Shown: positions 19,044 through 27,760 of the stretch, piece by piece
Layout of the letters: every line of letters starts with the position of its first letter
How positions within the stretch are numbered: position 1 is the first letter of the stretch
Assembly (NCBI GenBank): GCA_947588635.1
Contig: CANPYN010000009.1
Span: 1-33,418, forward strand
DNA length: 33,418 bases
Reading direction: 5' to 3'
DNA from: an uncultured Clostridia bacterium
GTDB taxonomy: Bacteria; Bacillota; Clostridia; TANB77; CAG-508
Position numbers and translations under genes: made by a program
Notes under the pieces: generated by a model
What the model saw: only the letters and a program-made list of their open reading frames with translations
Database searches by the model: none
Told to the model about the DNA's origin: nothing

Positions 19044-19157
19044 AAAAATTATTAATTTTTTAAAAGGATTTGATAAAAAATTAATTTTACAAATAATGAC
19101 TATAGAAAATCTTAAAAGCATATATATTAATATATAAAAAATAAATTAGGTGTATAT

Positions 19158-19697
19158 ATGAGTTTTAAAGAAGAAATATATAATAATTTTGTACAAGATT
19201 TTAGTATTATTTTAAGAGAAAAGACAAAAGATTTAGAAATTTCAAAATTAATTTTTTTGTGTATAGGAACAGACAGAGTAATAGGAGATAGTTTTGGGCC
19301 ATTAGTTGGCTACAAATTAAAATATTTATTCAATGATGAAGAAAAAATTGAAGTAATAGGAGATTTAGGTAATACTATATGCTTACATAATATATCAAAG
19401 ATAATAAACAACATAAAAAGTAAATATGAAGAAGCTTTTCTTATTGCAATAGATGCGGCAATTTCTGATAAAATGGATATTGGTAAAATTGTGGTATCTA
19501 AAAATTGTATAAATGTAGGGAAAGCTTTTAATAGAAAAAATATATATGTTGGTGATATGAGCATAAAAGGTATAGTTTCAAAGGATTTGAAATATTCAAA
19601 ATATAATTTTAAACTATTACAAAATGCATCTCTTAATCTCATAATGAATATGGCAGACGTAGTAGCACAAGGAATATGTAATACTATTAATGTATAA
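19158..19697 (+). CDS. yyaC: Spore protease YyaC (DUF1256 family)
   Basis: FLCIGTDRVIGDSFGPLVGYKL...IAIDAAISDKMDIGKIVVSK...VGDMSIKGIV. Confidence 0.88.
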   Translation: MSFKEEIYNNFVQDFSIILREKTKDLEISKLIFLCIGTDRVIGDSFGPLVGYKLKYLFNDEEKIEVIGDLGNTICLHNISKIINNIKSKYEEAFLIAIDAAISDKMDIGKIVVSKNCINVGKAFNRKNIYVGDMSIKGIVSKDLKYSKYNFKLLQNASLNLIMNMADVVAQGICNTINV

Positions 19698-19753
19698 TCC
19701 TAGTAAAAATGGAAAAAATTTATATAAAGAATTTTTTTCTTAGGAGGATATAA

Positions 19754-20092
19754 ATGGATACACAAGATATGAAAAATATGATAGTTCTTAAGAATTTGCC
19801 ATCTAATATAGTAGATGAGGCTATAGTTATTTTAAAACCAAATATTAAATTAAAAAGTTTAGATATGGCTGAAAGCAATAATAATAAAACGGAAAAAACA
19901 AATGTACAAAAAAATAGAAAATATATAATAAATGAAGCTGAAATGGTTGTTGGAAATTATATATCTAAAATTGAAAATGATAAAAAGGAAAAAATAAAAA
20001 CAAATAAAAAGATAGAAATGAAATGCAAAAGATTAAAAATCATGTCAATTTTTTTAGGAGTTATGTTCATAGTTAGTATTTTATTAAGATAA
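19754..20092 (+). CDS. Hypothetical protein with C-terminal transmembrane helix
   Basis: RBS TAGGAGG; 112 aa; C-terminal LKIMSIFLGVMFIVSILLR. Confidence 0.65.
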   Translation: MDTQDMKNMIVLKNLPSNIVDEAIVILKPNIKLKSLDMAESNNNKTEKTNVQKNRKYIINEAEMVVGNYISKIENDKKEKIKTNKKIEMKCKRLKIMSIFLGVMFIVSILLR

Positions 20093-20113
20093 AAACTAAT
20101 TTATATTAACAAG

Positions 20114-20160
20114 TTTTTTGTTGTATAGGAAAATCAAAGATTTTTCTATACAACAAAAAA
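20114..20160. repeat. Hairpin repeat copy 1 (TTTTTTGTTGTATAGGAAAATC-aaa-...)
   Basis: 22-nt arms with one mismatch. Shares loop and architecture with copy 2 at 32430..32475. Confidence 0.8.
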
Positions 20161-20408
20161 TGCTATAATCGCTATCGCCTTTGAGATTTGCTCCTTGTAG
20201 TCGCAAACTCAAATCGGCGAAAACAAAGGGCGACTACGTCGCTTTGTTTGATTCAATTTGCAAGGTGGCGGATGTTTTAAGCCCGCCATCAAATAAAATT
20301 GTAATTAAAAAACAAATTATAATACATATAATAAATAATGTTCTAAACACTTCTACTTTTGAATATATTTTAAGACAAAGTATATTACAAAGGAAGAGGT
20401 GTTTTTTT

Positions 20409-21312
20409 ATGGATTCAATGGAAAGAACCTTAAGTCCTGATGAAAGGATAAAAAGGGCAGAAGAGATATATTATAGAAGAAAGATGCAAGGTACACATAC
20501 AAAATCAACTAGAGTAAACATATATGAAAAAAAAGATTTTGGATTGTTTAGAAAAATGCTTCTGCAAATTATTATATGTATGGTAATATATGTAATTTTT
20601 TACATGATACAAAATACAGATTATATATTTTCAGAAGATGTTATAAAAAAAGCAAATGAAATATTATCTTATGATATAAATATTAAAAATTTATATGAAG
20701 AAGGCATGAAATGCATAAATAGTTTTATTAAAAATAATGAAATCGTAGAAGAGTCAAACCCAACAGATATAGATAATAGTGAGAATATGAATACTGAAAA
20801 CACAGATGAAAAAGAAAATAATATTTCTCAAGAAGAAAATATTGGTGGAGAAAGTGTAGAAGAAAACAAAGAAGAAAATACAAATTTATCACAAATGGAA
20901 CAAGATGCTAAATATATATTGGAAAATAAATCATTAATAATTCCATTAAAAGGTACAATTACTTCTAGATATGGACCAAGAAATCCTACTAATCCAAAAG
21001 TTCCAAAAAATCATACCGGTATTGATATAGCAGTAAATGAAGGTACAGTATTTATTGCGTCTATGACGGGAACAGTAGAACTAGTATCAAGTAAACGGTG
21101 ATTTAGGAAATCATGTAAAAATAGTAAGTGATGATGTAGTAACAGTGTATGCTCATTGTAAAACAATATATGTAAAAGAAGGAGATAAAATTAAACAAGG
21201 TCAATCTATAGGAGAAGTTGGTTCTACTGGAAATGCAACAGGACCACATTTGCATTTTGAAATAAAAAGGGAAAACAGATACGTTAATCCAGACTTAATA
21301 CTAAAGTTTTAA
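20409..21312 (+). CDS. spoIVFA: SpoIVFA-like membrane protein with LytM/M23 domain; requires +1 frame change at CGG 21096
   Basis: One TM helix, then IPLKGTITSRYGPRNPTNPKVPKNHTGIDIAVNEGTVFIASMTGTVELVSSK-[C]-GDLGNHVKIVSDDVVTVYAHCKTIYVKEGDKIKQGQSIGEVGSTGNATGPHLHFEIKRENRYVNPDLILKF. Immediately precedes spoIVFB-like gene. RBS AGGAAGAGG before ATG 20409. Confidence 0.87.
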
Positions 21313-21323
21313 ATACAAAGGAA

Positions 21324-21974
21324 GTGATAACTATACAAATAAAAGTAAATTTACAAATATTTTTGTTTATAATTATATTTGCTTTAACTCATCAGATTGA
21401 AATTTATGGATGGATAATGGTGTTTGCATTTATTCATGAATTAGGGCATATTATGGCAGGTATAATTTTAAAATTGAAGCCGAAAACATTAAGTATTATG
21501 CCTTTTGGAATAAAAATTACTTTTGAAACTTATGAATATAAAAGGTTAATTGAAATAAAAAAAATATTTATTGCGATTGCAGGCCCTGTTACAAATTTGA
21601 TTATTTGTATAATTACTGCATTTTTACATATTGATAGTAGAACAAAAGAAATTATAACATATTCTAATATTTTAATTGCACTATTTAATTTGATTCCATT
21701 ATATCCGCTAGATGGAGGAAGAATCTTAAAAGCATTAATAGGATTAAAAATGGAAAAAATGAAAGCAGATGAAATAACAAATAAAATTTCAAATATTCTA
21801 ATAGTTATTATTACAGCAATGTCTAGCATTATAATACTATATTTAAAAAATATATCAATATTATTTGTAGTTATATATTTATGGATCATAGTTTTGAATG
21901 AAAATAAAAGGTATAATATGAAAAAAAGAATACACAAAATATTACAAAAAAATAAGGAATGTATTGACATTTAG
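21324..21974 (+). CDS. spoIVFB: SpoIVFB-like site-2 metalloprotease (M50)
   Basis: HELGHIMAGIIL zinc motif, NLIPLYPLDGGRILKAL, multiple TM helices. Confidence 0.88.
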   Translation: MITIQIKVNLQIFLFIIIFALTHQIEIYGWIMVFAFIHELGHIMAGIILKLKPKTLSIMPFGIKITFETYEYKRLIEIKKIFIAIAGPVTNLIICIITAFLHIDSRTKEIITYSNILIALFNLIPLYPLDGGRILKALIGLKMEKMKADEITNKISNILIVIITAMSSIIILYLKNISILFVVIYLWIIVLNENKRYNMKKRIHKILQKNKECIDI

Positions 21975-22009
21975 TGTTTTAAGTGTAAAAATAAAATTAT
22001 AGTAAATAT

Positions 22010-22435
22010 ATGGAGGAACAAATGATAAATATAAAATCTAATAAAGGTATTACATTAGTTTCATTAGTTGTTACAGTTATTATATTATTAATATTGTCTG
22101 GTACAGTAATATACAATATAAATTTATCAGATAATGTAGGGGAATATAATAATATGGTTTCTGATATTGAATTACTTAAAAATAAAATCCTTATTTATTA
22201 TAATAACAATTATGAAATTCCTAAAGTAGATAATAAATCAATTATTATAGATGGTATAAAATATTATGAAATTGATTTAAAGAAATTGGGCAACATAACA
22301 CTTAATTATGGAAGCAAGTATGGAAATGAAGAGAATTTAACAACTACATCAGATGTATATGTAGTTAGTGATACATTAGATGTTTATTATCTAAAAGGAG
22401 TAAAAAAATCAGGAGAAATATTTCATAAAAAATAA
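22010..22435 (+). CDS. Prepilin-like/pseudopilin-type small membrane protein
   Basis: NKGITLVSLVVTVIILLILSGTVIYNI N-terminal pilin-like segment followed by a short periplasmic-type domain. Confidence 0.65.
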   Translation: MEEQMINIKSNKGITLVSLVVTVIILLILSGTVIYNINLSDNVGEYNNMVSDIELLKNKILIYYNNNYEIPKVDNKSIIIDGIKYYEIDLKKLGNITLNYGSKYGNEENLTTTSDVYVVSDTLDVYYLKGVKKSGEIFHKK

Positions 22436-22519
22436 TATGATTGGTAAAAAAGTAAATTAATCCATATAATAAAGGATAAATGAAATTTAAAAATACAAAT
22501 TAAATAATATAAATTTTTC

Positions 22520-22548
22520 TTGCAAATATTAAAAATATATGATAAAAT
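22520..22548 (+). promoter_or_regulatory. Candidate promoter for rpsF-ssb-rpsR
   Basis: TTGCAA-17 bp-TAAAAT. Confidence 0.5.
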
Positions 22549-22630
22549 AGCAATGTTTGGAAATAGCATTGCTATTTTTCCTTACTCATATATATTGTAT
22601 GGGTTATTATCCAAGAGGAGGTGAAGAATA

Positions 22631-22915
22631 ATGAATAAATACGAAAGTGTTATCATTATTAATCCAAATTTAGAGACAGAAAGCATAAAAGTTTTAATAG
22701 AAAAATTCTCAAATTTAATTAATAATAATGGTAAAGTAAGTTCAGTAGAAGAAATTGGTAAGAAAAAATTAGCTTATGAAATTAAAAAGAACAAAGAAGG
22801 ATATTATATCGTATTCAAATTTGAATCTAAACCAGAAGCTATTGCTGAATTAGAAAGAATATATAGAATTACAGATGAAATAATAAAATTTATCGTAGTT
22901 AAAGAGGAGGAATAA
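22631..22915 (+). CDS. rpsF: 30S ribosomal protein S6
   Basis: NKYESVIIINPNLETESIKVLIEKFSNLI...GKKKLAYEIKKNKEGYYIVFKFES...RITDEIIKFIVVK. Confidence 0.95.
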   Translation: MNKYESVIIINPNLETESIKVLIEKFSNLINNNGKVSSVEEIGKKKLAYEIKKNKEGYYIVFKFESKPEAIAELERIYRITDEIIKFIVVKEEE

Positions 22916-22919
22916 AATT

Positions 22920-23336
22920 ATGAATAAAGTAGTTTTAATGGGGCGACTAACAAGAGATCCAGAAGTTAGATATACTCAAACTAATAATACATTAGTGGCA
23001 TCCTTCTCATTAGCGGTAAATAGAAGATTTGTAAGACAAGGAGAAGAAAGACAAGCTGATTTCATTAATATTGTAGCTTGGAGTAAAACAGGAGAATTTT
23101 GTAGTAAATATTTTAAAAAAGGACAACAAGTTGGAATAATTGGAAGAATTCAAACAAGAAATTGGGAAGACGACCAAGGACAGAAACATTATGTTACTGA
23201 AGTTATAGCAGAAGAAGCATATTTTGCTGATAGTAAAAGAGATGGAGATACTTCAAATTTTGAAAATACATTTGGCAATAATGTATCTGAAAATTCAGAA
23301 TTTATGGCATCTTCAGATGATGAATTACCATTCTAA
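22920..23336 (+). CDS. ssb: Single-stranded DNA-binding protein
   Basis: MNKVVLMGRLTRDPEVRYTQTNNTLVASFSLAVNRRF...DFINIVAW...acidic C-terminal tail DDELPF. Confidence 0.97.
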   Translation: MNKVVLMGRLTRDPEVRYTQTNNTLVASFSLAVNRRFVRQGEERQADFINIVAWSKTGEFCSKYFKKGQQVGIIGRIQTRNWEDDQGQKHYVTEVIAEEAYFADSKRDGDTSNFENTFGNNVSENSEFMASSDDELPF

Positions 23337-23450
23337 ACAGTAAAAATTAGTATGGGACTATTAGTAAGAAATACAAAATTGTGCTTATCGTAAAAAGTGA
23401 AGAATAAAAAACAAAATTGCTTTGCAAATTTTGGAAAGGGGGAAAACTAA

Positions 23451-23738
23451 ATGGCAGATAAGAAACAAAACGCAAAAAATAATAGAAGAAAAAATGGCAG
23501 TGATGATGATTTCAATCCAAGATTTAGAAAAATAAGAAAAAAAGTATGTGTAATGTGCAGTAATAAAGATTTTGTATTAGATTATAAAAATGCAGATCAA
23601 TTAAAGAAATTTATAAATGAAAAAGGTAAAATACTACCAAGAAGAGCAACAGGTGCTTGCGCAAAACACCAAAGAGATATCACACAAGCTATAAAAAGAG
23701 CAAGACATATAGCTATATTACCATACACACAAAACTAA
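23451..23738 (+). CDS. rpsR: 30S ribosomal protein S18
   Basis: [63 protein letters not shown]. Confidence 0.96.
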   Translation: MADKKQNAKNNRRKNGSDDDFNPRFRKIRKKVCVMCSNKDFVLDYKNADQLKKFINEKGKILPRRATGACAKHQRDITQAIKRARHIAILPYTQN

Positions 23739-23744
23739 TGTTTT

Positions 23745-23776
23745 AAAGAACAGATTTTATTCTGTTCTTTTTTTTA
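23745..23776 (+). terminator. Rho-independent terminator after rpsR
   Basis: AAAGAACAGA-ttttat-TCTGTTCTTT followed by T-run. Confidence 0.93.
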
Positions 23777-23961
23777 GATTTTTATAAAAAAAATGTAGAA
23801 ATTAGATAAATTATAATATAAAATAATAACGGAATAGAAAATAACATTAAATAGAGTTTATAATTATAAATATATTGGACAAATTACAATTATTATGTAT
23901 GAACTAATTAAGACATAAGTAGGGAAATATAAAATCCCTCACAATAAAAGGAGTGAGTTTC

Positions 23962-24790
23962 TTGAAAATTAATGACATAAAGGAACTTGAAGAAATAGCA
24001 AGAAAAGTAAGAATCGGGATTATAGAAGGCGTATATAATGCAAAGTCTGGTCATCCAGGAGGATCGTTATCAATAGCAGATATATTAACAGTGCTTTATT
24101 TTAATCAAATGAATATAGACGAAAAAAATCCTAATTCAAAATCAAGGGATAGACTAGTATTATCAAAAGGGCATGTAGCACCTGCATTATATAGTGTTTT
24201 AGCAGAAAAAGGATATTTTAATAGAAATGAATTGAAGAACTTAAGAAAACTTGATGGAATTTTGCAAGGCCATCCAGATATGAGAAAAGTACCAGGAATT
24301 GATATGTCAACAGGATCACTTCGGACAAGGATTATCTGTTGCAAATGGTATGGCTATAGCATCTAAATTAAATCATGAAGGTGTGAGAATATATTGTATT
24401 TGTGGAGATGGAGAATTGCAAGAAGGGCAAATATGGGAAGCTGCAATGTCTTCTACTCATTATAAATTGGATAATCTATGTCTTATTATAGATAATAATA
24501 ATTTGCAAATTGATGGAAAAGTTAATGAAGTAATGAGCATCTATCCAATAGACAAAAAATTAAGAAGTTTTGGATTCGAAGTAATTAATATAGATGGACA
24601 TGATATGAACCAAATAATAAATGCATTAAATAAAGCTAAAACTGTAAAAGAAAAACCTACAGCTATAATTGCAAAAACTATAAAAGGAAAAGGAGTTTCA
24701 TTTATGGAAAATATAGCTGATTGGCATGGAAAAGCACCAAAAGAAGAAGAATATAAATTAGCAATGGAGGAACTAAATAAAACTATGTAA
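23962..24790 (+). CDS. Transketolase N-terminal subunit (TPP-binding half); requires +1 frame change at CGG 24322
   Basis: GIIEGVYNAKSGHPGGSLSIADILTVLYF, DRLVLSKGHVAPALYSVLAEKGYF, LQGHPDMRKVPGIDMSTGSL-[C]-GQGLSVANGMAIASKLN...CICGDGELQEGQIWEAAM...NLCLIIDNNNLQIDG. Probable TTG start at 23962. Confidence 0.94.
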
Positions 24791-24807
24791 ATAAATTGTA
24801 ATTTGTA

Positions 24808-24829
24808 GGGGCGAAATTCATTTCCGCCC
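24808..24829. repeat. Short GC-rich intergenic hairpin (GGGGCGAAATTCATTTCCGCCC)
   Basis: Imperfect inverted repeat in an otherwise AT-rich intergenic stretch. Confidence 0.6.
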
Positions 24830-24869
24830 GAGAAGAAGGAACAACAAATTAAATGCAAACGTTATAGGG

Positions 24870-24888
24870 GTCGTCGCCTTCGACGACT
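24870..24888. repeat. Short GC-rich intergenic hairpin (GTCGTCGccttCGACGAC)
   Basis: 7-bp perfect stem GTCGTCG/CGACGAC. Confidence 0.6.
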
Positions 24889-24946
24889 CGAAAGACAAGC
24901 AATTAATTCGATTTATATATAAGTTATAGGAATAGGAGAAATAATA

Positions 24947-25831
24947 ATGATAGATTTACATATTCATACTAATAATTCAGATGGTTCAGATTCGGTAGAA
25001 GAAGTGTTAAAAAAGGCTGAACAACAAAAATTATCATATATATCGATAACAGATCATGAAAGTGTAAATGGCTATGGTGAATTAAGAAAATTAAATATAA
25101 AGGATTACTATTCTGGAAAAATAATACCAGGAGTTGAACTCAAAAATTATTACAAAGACAGAGTAATAGATATTTTAGCTTATAATATTGATATAGACAA
25201 GTTTAATAATTATTTAGATAAAAATTATAAAGAAAAAACTCATAGAGTTTTAGAAACAAAAAATTTGAAACATTTTTATAAACAAGCAAAAGGTTATGGG
25301 CTAATTTTAGATCCTATAGAAAAATTAGATTGGGATCCAGATAGGGACTGGGGAAGTGTTGTTTTCTATAATGAACTAAAAAAACACCCAGAGAATGAAG
25401 CTAAAGTACCAAAAGATTTATGGGAAGATTTTAGTAACTTTAAAAAAGATTATGTATATAATAGAAACAATATGTTTTTTTTAGATAAAAAAGATGATTA
25501 TCCATCACCAGCTCAGACTGTAGAACAAGTACATTTAGCAGGAGGAGTAACATTTTTAGCACATGTACACGAGTATAAATGGATAGATAATAAGATTGAA
25601 TATATAAAACAGCTAATAAAAGATAGCAATCTAGATGGTATTGAGTGTTATTATAGCAATTTTACAGATGAGCAGACAAAGGAATTATTAGAATTTTGCA
25701 AGGAAAACAAATTATATACAAGTGGAGGAACAGACTTTCATGGCACAAAAAGACCAGCAGTTCAAGTAGGGATAGGAAAAGGCAATTTAAAGATACCAGA
25801 TGACATTATAAAATCTTGGTGTAAAATTTAA
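24947..25831 (+). CDS. PHP domain metal-dependent phosphoesterase
   Basis: MIDLHIHTNNSDGSDSVEEVLKKAEQQKLSYISITDHESVNGY...GTDFHGTKRP. Confidence 0.92.
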   Translation: MIDLHIHTNNSDGSDSVEEVLKKAEQQKLSYISITDHESVNGYGELRKLNIKDYYSGKIIPGVELKNYYKDRVIDILAYNIDIDKFNNYLDKNYKEKTHRVLETKNLKHFYKQAKGYGLILDPIEKLDWDPDRDWGSVVFYNELKKHPENEAKVPKDLWEDFSNFKKDYVYNRNNMFFLDKKDDYPSPAQTVEQVHLAGGVTFLAHVHEYKWIDNKIEYIKQLIKDSNLDGIECYYSNFTDEQTKELLEFCKENKLYTSGGTDFHGTKRPAVQVGIGKGNLKIPDDIIKSWCKI

Positions 25832-25900
25832 GAAATTTTTAGATTAAGGTTTTGATATTTAATAGTATATAAAAATAGAAAATAATAAAGGAGAAAAAGT

Positions 25901-26831
25901 ATGAATTTAGAAATTACTAAGGCAACAAGACAAAGCTATGGAGAAAAATTAGCTGAATTAGGAGAAAAAAACAAAGACATAGTAGTTTTAGATGCCGACC
26001 TTTCAGGGGCAACAAAAACATCAATATTTGCTAATAAATTTCCAAAAAGATTTTTTGACATGGGAATATCAGAACAAGATATGATGTCTACAGCAGCAGG
26101 ACTTGCTACTTTCGGAAAAATTCCTTTTGCAAGTTCTTTTGCAATGTTTGCCATTGGAAGAGCATATGATCAAATTAGAAACAGTATAGCATACCCAAAA
26201 TTGAATGTAAAAATATGTGCTTCACATGCAGGAGTTACAGTAGGTGAAGATGGAGCAACTCATCAGATGATAGAAGATTTAGAGATGATGAGAGGACTTC
26301 CTAATATGATAGTAATGTGTACATCTGATGACATAGAGACAAAGTGGGCTGTAGAGGAAATTTCTAAAATCAATGGTCCAGTATATTTAAGATTATGTAG
26401 ATATGCGACTCCGCTAATATATGATGAAATGCAAAAATTTGAATTTGGAAAAGGGGTTCAAATAGGAGAAGGTAAGGATGCAACGGTATTTGCAACAGGT
26501 GTAACTGTTTCAGAAGCAATTAAAGCAAAAGAAGAACTTGCAAAAGAAGGAATCGATATAAGGGTAGTTGACATTCATACAATAAAACCTATAGATAAAG
26601 ATTTAATTATAAAATGCGCAAAAGAAACAAGAAAATTAATATCAGTTGAAGACCATAGTATTATTGGAGGCTTACGGAAGTGCGATTTCAGAAATATTAA
26701 CAGAAAGTTATCCAGTAAAGCTTATTAGAATGGGTGTTAAAGATAGATTTGGAACATCTGCATCTGCAAAAGAATTATTAAAATATTTTGAATTAACAGC
26801 AGAAGATATTATAAGAACAGTAAGAAATTAA
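25901..26831 (+). CDS. Transketolase C-terminal subunit; requires +1 frame change at CGG 26675
   Basis: DADLSGATKTSIFANKFPKRFFDMGISEQDMMSTAAGLATFGKIPFASSFAMFA, HAGVTVGEDGATHQMIEDLEMMRGLPNM, SVEDHSIIGGL-[C]-GSAISEILTESYPVKLIRMGVKDRFGTSASAKELLKYFELTAEDI. Confidence 0.94.
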
Positions 26832-26837
26832 AAGTAA

Positions 26838-26947
26838 CAAAGTTGTCAATGGAGATGTAGTTTTCTAAAAATTTTAATCAATAGGAATAGAATTGATTAA
26901 AATTTTAGAAAAATAAGTCAAAAACTACGTTTTCATTGACAATTTTG
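26838..26947. repeat. Long imperfect inverted repeat, MITE-like
   Basis: Outer arms caaagttgtcaatggagatgtagtttt / aaaactacgttttcattgacaattttg, inner arms ttctaaaaattttaatcaat / attgattaaaattttagaa; about 110 bp in total. Confidence 0.75.
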
Positions 26948-27079
26948 TATCAAATATTTCAAAATGTTACAAATATATTAAATTTAGATGATATTTAGAA
27001 GAATTCTATTGCATTTATTAAATATTATTATTATAATAAAATATATAATTTATAATTTTAAAAAAATTGAGGTAATTAC

Positions 27080-27760
27080 ATGATAGAATTTAAAAATGTA
27101 TATAAAACATATAGTACAGGAACAGAAGCTGTAAATAACGCAAATTTTAAGATAGAAAAAGGAGAATTTGCATTTTTAGTAGGTGCTTCAGGTTCAGGAA
27201 AATCAACACTTATAAAGTTAATATTAAAAGAAGAAGAGCCTACATCTGGTAATATAATAATAAATGGTAAAGATACTACTTTTTTGAAATCTAAAAGGGT
27301 ACCATATTTGAGAAGAAGTATGGGAGTCGTTTTTCAAGATTTCAGATTATTGCCAGACAAGACAGTATATGAAAATGTAGCATTTGCAATGAATATAGTA
27401 AAAGCTACACCAAAACACATTAGAAGACAAGTCCCAATGGTACTTTCATTAGTAGGATTAAGTGGAAAAGCAAAGGTGTATCCAGATGAATTATCAGGTG
27501 GAGAACAACAAAGGGTTGCACTTGCAAGAGCATTAGTTAATAATCCAGCAATGATAATTGCAGATGAGCCAACTGGAAATTTAGACCCAGAAACTGCTTG
27601 GGATATAATGAATTTATTAAATGAAATTAATTTAAGAGGTACAACAGTTGTTATTGCAACACATGCAAAAGATATAGTTGACCAAATGAAAAAAAGAGTT
27701 ATTGAAATAGATAAAGGTGTAATCATAAGAGATGATAGAAAAGGTGGGTATAGTAAGTGA
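27080..27760 (+). CDS. ftsE: Cell division ATP-binding protein FtsE
   Basis: Walker A GASGSGKST, LSGGEQQRVALARALVNNPAMIIADEPTGNLD; adjacent to ftsX. Confidence 0.95.
   Translation: MIEFKNVYKTYSTGTEAVNNANFKIEKGEFAFLVGASGSGKSTLIKLILKEEEPTSGNIIINGKDTTFLKSKRVPYLRRSMGVVFQDFRLLPDKTVYENVAFAMNIVKATPKHIRRQVPMVLSLVGLSGKAKVYPDELSGGEQQRVALARALVNNPAMIIADEPTGNLDPETAWDIMNLLNEINLRGTTVVIATHAKDIVDQMKKRVIEIDKGVIIRDDRKGGYSK

Noticed and set aside
20181-20408. N-terminal extension of the M23 ORF in the ORF track (MRFAPCSRKLKSAKTKGDYV...)
   Set aside because: Lies in a repeat-rich intergenic block; a strong RBS and ATG at 20409 give the expected SpoIVFA-like N-terminus.
5846-26677. Six frame breaks as random sequencing/assembly indels or pseudogenes
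   Set aside because: All six are +1, all at a codon-boundary C before GGN, none in homopolymers, and no additional stop or indel follows. Random errors would not be restricted to in-frame CGG. Cannot be fully excluded without reads.
5846-26677. CGG simply reassigned to another amino acid (e.g. Trp, Gln, Gly) as a triplet
   Set aside because: Triplet reassignment does not change the reading frame, but every site needs a +1 shift to recover the conserved downstream protein.
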